Origin: Lathyrus oleraceus
Taxonomy: Eukaryota > Streptophyta > Magnoliopsida > Fabales > Fabaceae
Direction: 5' to 3'
Assembly: GCF_024323335.1 (NCBI RefSeq)
Contig: NC_066583.1
Span: 15,094,665-15,158,664 of the forward strand
DNA length: 64,000 nt
Shown here piece after piece: positions 32,047 through 41,599 of the stretch (the stretch's first letter is position 1; every line of letters starts with the position of its first letter). A program made the position numbers and the translations under genes. The notes beneath the pieces were generated by a model. It had not been told where the DNA came from, ran no database searches, and saw only the letters and a program-made list of their open reading frames with translations.

Positions 32047-32978
32047 AAGGCTTCACTTGAGAGAACAGAGAACAAAGGGGGATTTTGAAGAGAAGCAAAA
32101 TACTCTGAGGTTTCCTTGGAACAAAACCCTGAGGAAAAAGATAGTGAGAGAAGACCTAACGGAGTTCAGAGCAACCTCCAAACCCCGAAGAGAACTCAAC
32201 TACACAGAATCACCTCTGCCTCACATAAACCCTGAAGATTGTTTTGTAAACCTCACGGGTGCAACTCAATTTCAATCAAACTCTCCAATCAGGTTTGCCA
32301 TTATTCTCATTACCTTTTCCCATGGGTTTAATATGTATATGAATGTATAAACAATGCCTTGAATGTTTAACCGTTTAATTTCTGAAATGTATGCCACAGG
32401 GTTTGAGTTTTTTGAAACCATACTGTTGATCATGAAAAAAATGCTTATGGTGTTTCACTAACCCTTTTGTTGAATTTTTGTGAGGGCTCACATGACTTTT
32501 GCAGGGATAACTTGCGTGGTTTCCCACTTTATTTGTGGGATAACCCCTGGAGGTTCATTCCGATTACCTGTACTGACTCATTTTTCTTTGATGGCATTAG
32601 CTTGGAAGGATCTCAGGGTTTCCCATTCCTCTAATTGCTGTTACTTCGGATCTTTATCCGCGTGGTACTTTTACATTTTTCCCGCATTTTACTGCTTTCC
32701 TAGCTGGAAGACCTCGATAGGAGGCAACGTTTGAGCCCCTTGGTGGCATTTTACTTTGAGATACATGTTTTGTGTTTTGTATTCATATCCCTACAGGTAG
32801 CGCGGTTCCTTTGTCAAGGACTGCCCTTTTTCCCTCGAGCATCCCAAACCCTAAAACCCAAAGCAACACGCTAACTCCTTCTACTACAGGCGAGTAAGTC
32901 TCCAAAGGTCGAGCATCCGGTAGATTGCGTAGTAACGTCGTTCGTCCAAAACCCAATCCATAACCCCGTAGTTAGCCG

Positions 32979-33050
32979 AACTACGGCTTGCTCTGATTCT
33001 CAGGCCAGATGAGATACGTAAGCATAAGACGCGATGTCTTAGCGAGCACA
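32979..33050 (+). promoter_or_regulatory. CTACG-hairpin module, copy 4, with GCGAT hairpin
   Basis: CTACG at 32981-32985 faces CGTA at 33017-33020. The inner stem TCTCA (32998-33002) pairs with TGAGA (33010-33014). The second hairpin AAGAC-GCGAT-GTCTT lies at 33026-33040, with stem pairs changed compared with copy 2. Confidence 0.5.
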
Positions 33051-33076
33051 CATCCCCCCAACCCATAGGTCATCCG

Positions 33077-33145
33077 AGCTACGAAGACTCTGATTCTCAT
33101 ATTCAGATGAGATACGTATGCAGTGGATGCGACATCCGCGCGAGT
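33077..33145 (+). promoter_or_regulatory. CTACG-hairpin module, copy 5, with GCGAC hairpin
   Basis: CTACG at 33079-33083 faces CGTA at 33115-33118. The inner stem TCTCAT (33095-33100) pairs with ATGAGA (33107-33112). The second hairpin GGAT-GCGAC-ATCC lies at 33125-33137. Confidence 0.5.
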
Positions 33146-33226
33146 CATTTTCATTTAACCCTTTTTTTTTGGTAAACAGCACAAGATAAACCCACACCCT
33201 TTAGACAAGAACTACAAAAGTGGATC

Positions 33227-33242
33227 CCGTAGAGTACTACGG
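33227..33242 (+). promoter_or_regulatory. AGTA-loop hairpin of the 31819 LTR
   Basis: The perfect hairpin CCGTAG-AGTA-CTACGG is followed by GATGCG and GGGTGCTAATACCTTCCC. It differs from the 19827 copy by one compensated base pair. Confidence 0.6.
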
Positions 33243-33482
33243 ATGCGTAGGGGTGCTAATACCTTCCCTTCGCATAACCGACTCCCGAACCCAAGATTTG
33301 GTTGCGAGACCCCGTGTTGTCCTTTCCTTTTTCAGGTTTACTTCGAGCGTTTCCTTTCCCTCCCTTGGGATAAATAACGCACGGTGGCGACTCTTCTGTC
33401 TTTTTCTTTCGTATTTTTCAGGTTGCGACAAATATATAAAATACAGAAAATAAATAGCTATCAGATGTATGGTTTCGTAAGT

Positions 33483-33495
33483 GGCTCTGATACCA
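33483..33495 (-). promoter_or_regulatory. Primer-binding site, initiator tRNA-Met type
   Basis: The minus strand reads TGGTATCAGAGCC one base after the LTR end. This is the plant initiator methionine tRNA complement used by many copia elements. Confidence 0.88.
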
Positions 33496-33726
33496 CTGAA
33501 GGAAAATTGCGATCCAAAATGCAACGAAAATTTAAAAATTTTCATTTAGTGATCCTTACGAATGAGCATGATTAGTGATAGAAATTGTTACCTCATGGGG
33601 CATTTGAAACCATTGATGCATATCTAAGGAGTGATCACGAGCGTTGAATGGTGACAACGCCTCTACTCAGTCCACACGAATGGATTCCTTCAGTCTCAGT
33701 GCTAGCTTCTACGAATGAGGCTTTGA

Positions 33727-33730
33727 GTGA

Positions 33731-33778
<48 letters not shown>
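33727..33778. repeat. GA microsatellite in the copia LTR
   Basis: An almost pure (GA)n run of about 26 repeats is preceded by GAGTGAGAGAGT. On the minus strand it is a CT-rich leader just downstream of the TATA box. Confidence 0.9.
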
Positions 33779-33784
<6 letters not shown>

Positions 33785-33820
33785 ATTTCATCTAGTGAAA
33801 TGCTTATGCATAAGGGTTCT

Positions 33821-33827
33821 ATTTATA
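33821..33827 (-). promoter_or_regulatory. TATA box of the copia 5' LTR
   Basis: The minus strand reads GGTTCTATAAATAG, a classical TATA context, about 1.05 kb into the LTR. Confidence 0.55.
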
Positions 33828-34881
33828 GAACCACTTGTGTGGGCTGCAAGCTAAAAAGCCCACTTAAGTGTATGTGGCCCATATCTTATGGTATACCAAA
33901 AATCACTTAAGTGCGTCGTACCTTACCACATTTCATATTCTACTTAAGTTCACCGTACCTTACGATGTTCTACAATTCACTTAAGTGCATCGTACCTTAC
34001 GGTGTTCCTTATTTACTCTATCTCTCATCAATCCGTCCTTTTGTGTGTGACCCTGTAGGTTTTCGCGATATTGGCAATTATATTAAATCACATATTTAAC
34101 ATAATAAACAGTGAGAGGTATCTAGCAACACATCAGTGTTACCCAAGACACGAAAATGTCATGTGATCTGACAAATCCCTTTTTGTGATAATACTTATGT
34201 GTACAATTACCCTGTTTGCCCTTATGTCTATATTGAACACAAGACATAGACCGTGTCATCCTTGTCCAGTTCAATATTGGGTCCTTAGACATTTATCTTG
34301 TTACGCAGGATGGGCATATTCCATCTAGGTCACTTATGTCCCTCAGCATGCTTCGTGGAGTACCCATCAAGTGTCTTTATGATCATCCAGTTATGGACAA
34401 TGTTTGGTCAGCAATAAAGGACTCGACTCTATATCTAGGATCCATAATGGTTTCAAGTCGAAGGGTGGTATACACCACTATCACCATGAGAATAACTTAT
34501 GACACTTTGCATAACATTCTATGTAGTATTCTCATAGCGGGTAAATCCAGTATAAATATTACTCCTAATATTCATACCTATGTTTAAGACTTGATAACTC
34601 CTTATCCATGATCCATGAGATGTGATCATCAGTCTATATACATAATAGTCTTAATGCTTTAATGTTGTCTTATTTCACAAAAAAGCTCGACTATGGATAC
34701 TTTAAGAATAGTGTCCTTATGTTTAATGGGATCTCATGATCAAGTGACACTTGATACACTAAACGAACTAGCTATTCTAGGGACTTTATTAAACAAACAT
34801 AATAAAGAAAAGCCTTTTTATTATTAATAAATAATTCGATACAAGTACCAAACATATTGGCCTCTAGGACTTACATCAACA

Positions 34882-36139
34882 GTATGTGGATGATGCTTGA
34901 AGTGAATTAAGACACATGCATAAAGTGAAGATGATGATTGATGCGGAATGGAGATAGTGTGATACTTGGGCATGAAGTTTAGAGCCCTTCTATTTTTATC
35001 TTTTCTGGATAGTGTATGTAATGTTGGTGATGTATATAGGTATTTGGTAGTGTAATATATGTATGAAGGAAAAAAAAATACGCACTAATGTGAATGCATT
35101 ATAATAATAGTTTATTTTGTTAATGTATGTATGTATGAAGGAAAAAAATATGCATTGATGTGAATTCATTGTAATAAAAGTTTATTTTATTAACGTATGT
35201 ATGTATGAAGGAAAAAGACGTGCCCTAATGTGAATGCATTGTAATAAAAGTTTATTTACTATTGTAATGTATGTATGAAGGAAAAAGATACACGCTGATG
35301 TTAATTAATAAAATTTTATTTTATTTCATTTCATTTTAATTTATCTTTTATTCTTGTCTTATTCAAAATACAATTAAAGTATAGTTTTAGATGTATCAGA
35401 ATGAAACAAATAATAAAAATAAATTGAATTTAAACAACAAATCAAGGAAAATAATAACTTGACAAATGCAATTAACAAATAAAGAATCAAAGTTAAAAGC
35501 CAAAATCTTTGACTTTTATCTTATCCTCAAATACATTTTAATGGATGATGCAAAAATGAAAATCAATAAAACAATGCAAATGAAATGGTTAACAAAAGTC
35601 CAAAAAAGTCAAAATATTGGATTCTTTAACTTTGTTTAACTGCATGCTGAGGAATGATTTATGGAGAACCAAATGAAAAAATTAAACTCTCTAACTCTTC
35701 CTCTTGATTCCTATGCATGAGTGGTAGTCAATTCTATAGAGGGCAAATGAAATCAGTCAACTCTGAGTGTTAATCTACTTGAGGCCCTTAGAACCGAAGT
35801 AATGAAATGCTACGACATTGTAACCAACAAACCAAACTCTTGGTTTTTGACCATATATATGAAATGATATGAATGGATAATGACATAATGACCAAATGCT
35901 AATAATAGTAAAAAATTATTCAGGTAAAACTCTAACTAATCTCAAAACAAAACCAAGTGCAAGTATAGTGAAATGAAGATTTAATAAGTAGAGATAATAC
36001 AAGGATTAGATATGAATGGTCATGGCCAAGGGCAAAATCATTTTCTATGCATGTAGGTTAAAGTAACTAGAAATATGCAATGCAATAGGCTAAAAGAGTT
36101 GGAGGTAAACAAATGGCAGGACAAATTTGGGGTATGACA
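34882..36139 (-). repeat. Tat-type LTR fragment, minus orientation
   Basis: On the minus strand a unit starts TGTCATACCCCAAATTTG at 36139, clearly homologous to the starts of the LTRs at 15240, 31819 and 62943. It runs to 34882, where the copia LTR begins. No coding sequence is seen. It contains a four-copy 70-bp tandem array. It could be a remnant of the 5' LTR of the Ogre element at 11623-21367, but this is only a possibility. Confidence 0.6.
35061..35335. repeat. 70-bp tandem repeat, four copies
   Basis: Units starting GTATGAAGGAAAAA occur at 35061, 35133, 35203 and 35273 (spacing 72, 70, 70). Each contains ATGTGAATGCATTGTAATAA followed by TTTATT. The fourth copy is incomplete. Confidence 0.85.
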
Positions 36140-36318
36140 ATTGTATATCGGTTATTTACAACCATAGTTCAGTATCGGTGGTAGAAAACCAGAAAACATG
36201 CTACCTATAACCACAATTGTTTTAAATAACGGTTGTGAAAAGTTTAAATGCTCTGGATTTGATAGCCATTAATGTCATTTTTGTTGTTTAAACAACTTTT
36301 CACTAATGTTTTATCTTT
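36140..36318. other. Remnant with CGGTTGT-type motifs left of the CACTA element
   Basis: This stretch has repeated ACAACCATAG, ATAACCACAATTG and AACGGTTGTGA motifs in both orientations. Similar motifs appear at 43910-44140 on the other side of the CACTA element. It may be the subterminal part of an older DNA transposon into which the CACTA element jumped. Confidence 0.3.
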
Positions 36319-36710
36319 CACTACGCCAAATAAGGGAAAAGAGGGCGCTTATTTTGGCCTATAACAGCGCTTTTAAGCGCCCTCTAAAGTGGCGCTGGCA
36401 TAGGTAAAGACAGCGCTTTGTTTTCCTGGAGAAAGCGCTGTCTAAAGTGGCCACATTATAGTGCGCTTTCAGAAAAAAGCGCCCTCTGGAGTGGTCCATA
36501 AAGGGACACCTTAGAGGGCGCTTTCTGGAAAAAGCGCCCTCTAAAGTTGTCAATGTAAAGTGTTTAGAGGGCGCTTTCAGGAAAAAGCGCCCTCTAAAGT
36601 TGTCAATGTAAAGTGTTTAGAGGGCGCTTTCAGGAAAAAGCGCCTCTAAAGTTGTCAATGTAAAGTGTTTAGAGGGCGCTTTCAGGAAAAAGCGTCCTCT
36701 AAAGTGTTAG
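36319..36710. repeat. Left subterminal repeat region of the CACTA element
   Basis: Four tandem units of 53 bp start at 36511, 36564, 36617 and 36669. Each holds an inverted repeat AGAGGGCGCTTT / AAAGCGCCCTCT (one unit has lost a C, another has a T). Looser copies fill the rest up to the terminus. These are likely binding sites for the element's own proteins. Confidence 0.88.
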
Positions 36711-37140
36711 TTATTTTAAAAAAATTTGTTTGAAAAACAGTGGATATTTAATTGGTAACCTGTTCGCATGCTGCAAAAGTGTAAAATTCATATTGAATTC
36801 ATCCTTTAATCCAATGTTATACACCATTAATCCATTGATATATACAACATGAATCCATTTATATACAACATTAATCCTTCATATATATAACATTAATATA
36901 TGATTCTTTGATCAACAATATACAACAACATATTCATGATTTAGTAAAAGTACAACAATAATATACACTATTAGTCTCGAAAGATCCATAGCAACCAACA
37001 CCCAGTGACCACTGTATCCAAAAGCTGTCTAGTAGTTCTAACCAATACTAAACAAAATAACGCCCATCCACCCATGATGAATAATAGCAAGTGTGTATAA
37101 TAGGCAGGAGGAACTGCATACAAGATAACATTTTTGTTAA
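36711..37140. other. CACTA internal AT-rich spacer
   Basis: This is non-coding sequence between the left subterminal repeats and the ARGONAUTE fragment. It contains short repeats of TATACAACATTAATCC-like phrases (36830-36900). I see no frame or structure of note. Confidence 0.4.
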
Positions 37141-37196
37141 ACTAAAGTTTTGTATAGCCTAAAACAAAAACAAGCAAAGGGAATCGAGTAACAAAC

Positions 37197-37723
37197 CTAT
37201 TGAGACAGATCGAGTACACCTCGCATAACTGAATGGACAAGTTATTGGTCAAACTCTGTAGCTGGTCTGCAGTGAATTTATTTTCATCATACAGCACATG
37301 ATAATGCGTTGGTCGACTAGTCCCCTGCAAAAAGAACACGTCCAAATGCAAATAACACAGAACTGTCAAAAGGCGATTGAGCAACAAATAGTAAACAATG
37401 GCATAAAGTTAAATGACATAGCTAATATTACCTGAATTCCTGCATGACTGTTAAGGTAAAAATCAAATTCCTTAGGGTGACAAATGTTGGTGTCTACCAC
37501 GGTTCCTTTGACAATTTAGAACAACAAAATCAGCAAAAAGTGATAAATTCAAATGATAATATATACCAGCTGCGTTGAGAAATATATTGAAAAAACCTGG
37601 CATAATATTTCCACTTCTATCGGTCTCTTTGGGGTTGACAGGAAAGAGACGGGTGTGATGTCTCTTTTGGACCACTACAAAAGTAACTTTAGGTAGATAC
37701 CCATCCTCTATTGAGACACAAGC
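37197..37723 (-). pseudogene. Captured ARGONAUTE PIWI-domain fragment, three exons
   Basis: On the minus strand, exon 1 (37723-37597) encodes [11 protein letters not shown] and [15 protein letters not shown] through SGNIMPG. Exon 2 (37505-37432) encodes [20 protein letters not shown]. Exon 3 (37324-37197) encodes [20 protein letters not shown]. The introns have GT-AG ends, so genomic DNA was copied rather than mRNA. These are the AGO1/5/10-clade PIWI blocks; LFP, LNSHAG and ADQLQ suggest AGO5-like. The slicer His region (THYHVL) is included, the two catalytic Asp are not. A two-base change after LTNNL shifts the frame. Confidence 0.87.
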
Positions 37724-37942
37724 CTGATGAAAAAAAATTAGTTGGTCTTCAGCACTCCAATGTACTTCAAATTTTACACCCTTGTCTCTTGCACGAATGA
37801 TTGACTTCATAATAGCCATTTTACCTGTAATAAAGAAAACAATTAAAATCAGATGACAAATGTAAAAACAATTAAAATCATAAAAGTCATTTTACCTGTA
37901 ATAAAGAAAACAATTAAAATCATTTGACCTGTACCTTTTTCA

Positions 37943-38584
37943 CTAAGTTCTCTTTCTTTTCTTGGTTGGAATATGTTCTACATGTCTCTTAACAACACGG
38001 ACGGTTGGATTGATCCAAATACCCTCATTATGATCATTTCTAATATATGAATCATTTGATATAATATTCTCATCTTGATCATTTCTGGTAAACGATTCAA
38101 TCTCAACATCAATATCACCTTGATCTCCAGTGTTTTCATCAATTACTTTGTTGGAAAAAAGAACTATAGACCATTTCGTACTTTTCGGATCATTGACATA
38201 GAACACTTGTCTAGCTTGAGAGGCTAGAATAAAAGACTCATCTTTGTATCCCACCCTATTAAGATCCACTTGCAAAAATCCTGACTTATCCATTCGAATG
38301 TCGTTATTATTTTCAACCCACTTGCAACCAAATATAGGAATCTGAAACTTCTCATAATCAAACACCCAAATGCGCTCGATAACACCAAAATACGACAGAT
38401 TTGCAAATTTGGGGTTTAAGTCCTTCACACTTGATATGTGCATTGCTTCAGCTACCACGGTGACACCACTATTCTGCATAGTACTTTTATCATCTTGTTC
38501 TTTGGTATAAAATGTGTATCCATTAATCGCGTATGCGCTATAAGAAAAAACATGGAAACTTGGACCATATGCTAAGCATCTCAA
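37943..38584 (-). CDS. CACTA transposase C-terminal part (DUF4216)
   Basis: The 213-residue frame has AINGYTFYTKEQDDKSTMQNSG, YFGVIERIWVFDY and FGCKWVE, then QARQVFYVNDP, the DUF4216 pattern found at the end of many TNP2 proteins. An acidic segment and a basic KKRKRT tail end it. It is in the same reading direction as the preceding block. Confidence 0.85.
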   Translation of the reverse strand: MRCLAYGPSFHVFSYSAYAINGYTFYTKEQDDKSTMQNSGVTVVAEAMHISSVKDLNPKFANLSYFGVIERIWVFDYEKFQIPIFGCKWVENNNDIRMDKSGFLQVDLNRVGYKDESFILASQARQVFYVNDPKSTKWSIVLFSNKVIDENTGDQGDIDVEIESFTRNDQDENIISNDSYIRNDHNEGIWINPTVRVVKRHVEHIPTKKRKRT

Positions 38585-38677
38585 CCTTTCTGTTATTGAA
38601 GCGGGATCTGAATAATACTTTGAATAAATATGATCCTTAAACCAAGGTATAAAACATCGATTATGCTCTCGTACTAT

Positions 38678-39292
38678 CTAATTTTCATTTCTATTGGGAT
38701 TTAAACCTCGGAGAACATCCTTGTGAATTTCAACATACGGCTCAACCTCATTCTCATTGTGCAGAACATACAAATGCACTTGATCCCGTTCGACCCTTGA
38801 TACTGCCACGATTTTATTTCCAATTAGATTTTTTCCTTCTTTCTTTTCGACAAGCTGAGACTTGGGGAGTCCGATTGACTGAACATTAGACAAATATTCA
38901 GTACAAAACTCAATCGCTTCTTCAACAATGTATCTTTCAACCATACAACCTTCTGGTCGACTTCGGTTCTTCACGTACCCTTTTAATATTTTCATATAAC
39001 GTTCAATAGGGTACATCCATCTCATATAAGCTGGTCCACACAATTGTGTCTCTTTCACAAGATGAACAACTAGATGTACCATTATGTCAAAAAATGATGG
39101 AGGAAAAAACATTTCAAGCTCACACAAAGTAATAACGATTTCTTTTTGCAACATTGGTAAGATCGCAGGATTGATCACCTTACTGCAAATTGACTTGAAG
39201 AAAGAACACAACTTAGTTATAGAGCTTCTTACTTTTCTGGAAGAATAGAATGTATACCTATTGGGAGAAAATGTTTCATTATAACATGGCAA
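38678..39292 (-). CDS. CACTA transposase C-terminal part (DUF4218)
   Basis: From about residue 20 the frame shows SITKLCSFFKSICSKVI, LEMFFPPSFFDIMVHLVVHL, and MRWMYPIERYMKILKGYVKN, the DUF4218 region that follows TNP2. The first residues belong to the other side of the frameshift. A TAG at 38678 ends it; similarity to the family continues beyond (VREHNRCFIPWF), so it is another nonsense change. Confidence 0.87.
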   Translation of the reverse strand: MPCYNETFSPNRYTFYSSRKVRSSITKLCSFFKSICSKVINPAILPMLQKEIVITLCELEMFFPPSFFDIMVHLVVHLVKETQLCGPAYMRWMYPIERYMKILKGYVKNRSRPEGCMVERYIVEEAIEFCTEYLSNVQSIGLPKSQLVEKKEGKNLIGNKIVAVSRVERDQVHLYVLHNENEVEPYVEIHKDVLRGLNPNRNEN

Positions 39293-40317
39293 TCATGGGT
39301 CTTTAAACTCTTTAACTTGAGGTCTTTCATAGACACAAGTCTTCTAATATCTGAAGAGTACCCTTCTGGAACTTTAACTTCACTTAGAAACTTACACAAT
39401 GTTTTTTTCTCCTTTCTAGATAGAGTATAAGCAGCAGGAGGTAGATATGTTCGTTTTCCTTTCTTCAAGGGTCCTAATTCAGTTCTTAATCCCATCGCTA
39501 TCAAGTCCTTTCTTGCCTTAAGGCCATCCTTAGACTTTCCTTGTATATTGAGTAACGTGCCAATAACACTTTCAAATACATTTTTTTCAATATGCATAAC
39601 ATCAAGAAAATGTCTCACATACAAGGACTTCCAATACGGCAATTCAAAAAAAACTGACCTCTTCTTCCACCCACTTTTGACAAGTGTGTGGGCAAAAGGC
39701 TTGCCAAACTGAGTATCCAAATCTTTCACCTTTTCAAAAATTTGATCACCCGTCAATATAGGTGGAGCTCTGCCTTGTTCTGTCTCTCCATTGAACGCCT
39801 TTCTCCATCCACGGTAGTGATGATTTGAATTTAAGAATCTCCGATGACCAAGAAAGACATTCTTCTGACCAAACTCCAAGCGCTTCCAATCTGTTTTATC
39901 TTCACAAATAGGACACGCACATTGACCTTTTATGCTATACCCTGATAGATTTCCATATGCTGGAAAATCATTAATTGTGCCAAACAACATCGCCCTCAAG
40001 TTGAAACTTTCTTTCCTATATCCATCATAAACCTCCACACCGGTCTCCCACAAAATCTTTAAATCTTCGATTAAGGGCTTCAAGTACACGTCTATGTCAT
40101 TCCCTGGTTGTTTAGGTCCAAAAATCAACATAGACAACATCATGTACTTACGCTTCATACATAGCCATGGAGGTAGGTTATAAATCATAATAATCACAGG
40201 CCATGTACTGTGTGAGATACTCTGGATACCGTGTGGGTTCATTCCATCAGTAGATAATGCCAAGCGAAGGTTTCTTGATTCTTCTCCAAATTCAGGATAA
40301 TCATTATCAATTTTCAA
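39229..40317 (-). CDS. CACTA transposase TNP2, catalytic region
   Basis: The 362-residue frame continues TNP2 in phase with the previous one: LALSTDGMNPHG, NLPPWLCMKRKYMML, IFGPKQPGNDIDVYLKPLI, then CPICEDKT and a DVMHIEKNVFESVIGTLLNI block. These are standard TNP2 motifs containing the acidic catalytic residues. It ends near 39235, where a one-base shift passes the protein to the next frame. Confidence 0.9.
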   Translation of the reverse strand: MKIDNDYPEFGEESRNLRLALSTDGMNPHGIQSISHSTWPVIIMIYNLPPWLCMKRKYMMLSMLIFGPKQPGNDIDVYLKPLIEDLKILWETGVEVYDGYRKESFNLRAMLFGTINDFPAYGNLSGYSIKGQCACPICEDKTDWKRLEFGQKNVFLGHRRFLNSNHHYRGWRKAFNGETEQGRAPPILTGDQIFEKVKDLDTQFGKPFAHTLVKSGWKKRSVFFELPYWKSLYVRHFLDVMHIEKNVFESVIGTLLNIQGKSKDGLKARKDLIAMGLRTELGPLKKGKRTYLPPAAYTLSRKEKKTLCKFLSEVKVPEGYSSDIRRLVSMKDLKLKSLKTHDCHVIMKHFLPIGIHSILPEK

Positions 40318-40320
40318 CCA

Positions 40321-41166
40321 CTATGGTGAATCTGCCGGATGTCGATACTTTCCATCTATAATTCTTTCATCTGCATGCCAGGTCAAGTGTCTTGAATCGG
40401 TTTCACTACGAAACATGCGTCTAAATCTCGGAATAACAGGAAAATACCACAAGACTTTTGCTGGAGACAACTTGATCTTATATCGCGAGACACCGCATTT
40501 AGGACACTCATTTAACGATGCATACTCATTTCGAAACAAAACGCAATCGTTTGGACATGCATGTATCTTATCATAGCTCATGCCAATAGAGCACAACATC
40601 TTTTTGGTCTCATATGTTCGATTGGGAAGAACATTATCCTCAGGAAGCATATCTTTCAAAAGGGCTAATAACTCTGTGAAACTTTTATCCGACCACCCAT
40701 TGCCCGCCTTTAAGTTGTACAACTTTAATACCGCAGACAATCTTGTGAATTTAGTGCAACCATCATACAAAGGTTTCTCTGCATCACTTACCAACCTCTC
40801 AAACATTTCGGGACAATCCTTAAGATCTCCTTCAAGTGCTTCTGCAATCTCTTCAACTCGATCAAAATCGTATGTATCTGCGCCACTATAGTTTGAGGCA
40901 TAGGTCGTACTATCCCCCGGTTCAACATTATCGTTACTTTTCTCACCATGCAAATTCCAACATGTATAACTTCGATCAACTCCATGCCTCATTAGATGCG
41001 ATGTCAACTGAACTGCGTCAACCCGTTTCCCATAACAACAACCCAAGCAAGGACATATCATTCTACTGGGGTCTTCGGCGTGCGCAACGGCAAACTTAAC
41101 GAATTCTGATACCCCATTCTCGTACTCTCTCGACAATCGATTGGAAGACATCCATGTATTATCCAT
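40321..41166 (-). CDS. CACTA transposase TNP2, N-terminal domain
   Basis: The 281-residue frame starts MDNTWMSSNRLSREYENGV, the transposase-associated domain, with a zinc-binding-like ICPCLGCCYGK near residues 38-48 and HLMRHGVDRSYTCW. TNP2 follows with LPNRTYETKKMLCSIGM and ECPKCGVSRYK. A single TAG ends it at 40321 and the frame continues 3 bases later, so one nonsense change splits the transposase. Confidence 0.88.
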   Translation of the reverse strand: MDNTWMSSNRLSREYENGVSEFVKFAVAHAEDPSRMICPCLGCCYGKRVDAVQLTSHLMRHGVDRSYTCWNLHGEKSNDNVEPGDSTTYASNYSGADTYDFDRVEEIAEALEGDLKDCPEMFERLVSDAEKPLYDGCTKFTRLSAVLKLYNLKAGNGWSDKSFTELLALLKDMLPEDNVLPNRTYETKKMLCSIGMSYDKIHACPNDCVLFRNEYASLNECPKCGVSRYKIKLSPAKVLWYFPVIPRFRRMFRSETDSRHLTWHADERIIDGKYRHPADSP

Positions 41167-41599
41167 TACTAATTAGAATAAACAAAAAACAATTTCAGAA
41201 GAGTTCAAACACATTCGGACCTAGGTTTCTAATGATACTGGTGTTGACACAAAATCATATGTTCATAGGTCGTATAACCCATTACATCCGCTATCATGGT
41301 CACTAAAAACCAACCGTCAATTTCCTATTGCATCCGCTATCATGGTCGAAACAAACGTAGAAGGAGGAAACGCGCAGTAATAAGGTAAAACATAAATTGG
41401 GCAAAGCTAAAACAAAGCAATAACATAAAACAGAAATTGGGAAAAGCGTGTACCTTTGATTGGTAGAAGGAGGAAACGCGCATGTAGATCTAACAGAGGT
41501 GGAAGGAAAACGCCTCAGAACCCTAACGTGAAAAAGAACGCTAATAACAGATAGTGAAATAACAAAACGCGCAGTATGTTATAATTTTAATGTTTACTA

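Larger units (their letters stand above)
31819..33430 (+). mobile_element. Solo LTR of a Tat-type element, TSD AATAT
   Basis: The 1612-bp unit starts TGTAACACCCC and ends GGTTGCGACA, with AATAT on both sides (31814-31818 and 33431-33435). Plus orientation follows from the TATA box at 32037 and the R-U5 block near 33220. It shares start, end and hairpin motifs with the much longer LTR at 15240 but is a different, shorter family. It interrupts the leader of the copia element close to its primer-binding site. Confidence 0.93.
24854..34881 (-). mobile_element. Ty1/copia retrotransposon with two nested solo LTRs
   Basis: On the minus strand the order is LTR, PBS, leader, gag, protease, integrase, RT, RNase H, polypurine tract and truncated LTR; integrase before RT marks Ty1/copia. 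A SIRE-like solo LTR (25679-26859) lies between RT and RNase H, and a Tat-type solo LTR (31819-33430) lies just downstream of the PBS. The 3' LTR is cut to about 260 of 1385 bases. Stops and frameshifts occur in gag, integrase and RT. The lineage is not assigned with certainty. Confidence 0.88.
33497..34881 (-). repeat. 5' LTR of the copia element
   Basis: On the minus strand it starts TGTTGATGTAAG at 34881 and ends CCTTCA at 33497, one base before the primer-binding site. The length is 1385 bp. The first 260 bases align with the remnant 3' LTR at 24854-25114, though the two copies have clearly diverged. It contains a TATA box and a GA-rich microsatellite in the transcribed part. Confidence 0.85.

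Noticed and set aside
32057..32350. 97-codon plus-strand frame in the 31819 LTR
   Set aside because: It starts just after the TATA box in the transcribed LTR leader; the family is not known to code there and the composition is not protein-like.
37142..37819. A working ARGONAUTE gene
   Set aside because: Only about 110 residues of the PIWI domain are present, two catalytic Asp and all N-terminal domains are missing, and a frameshift follows LTNNL.
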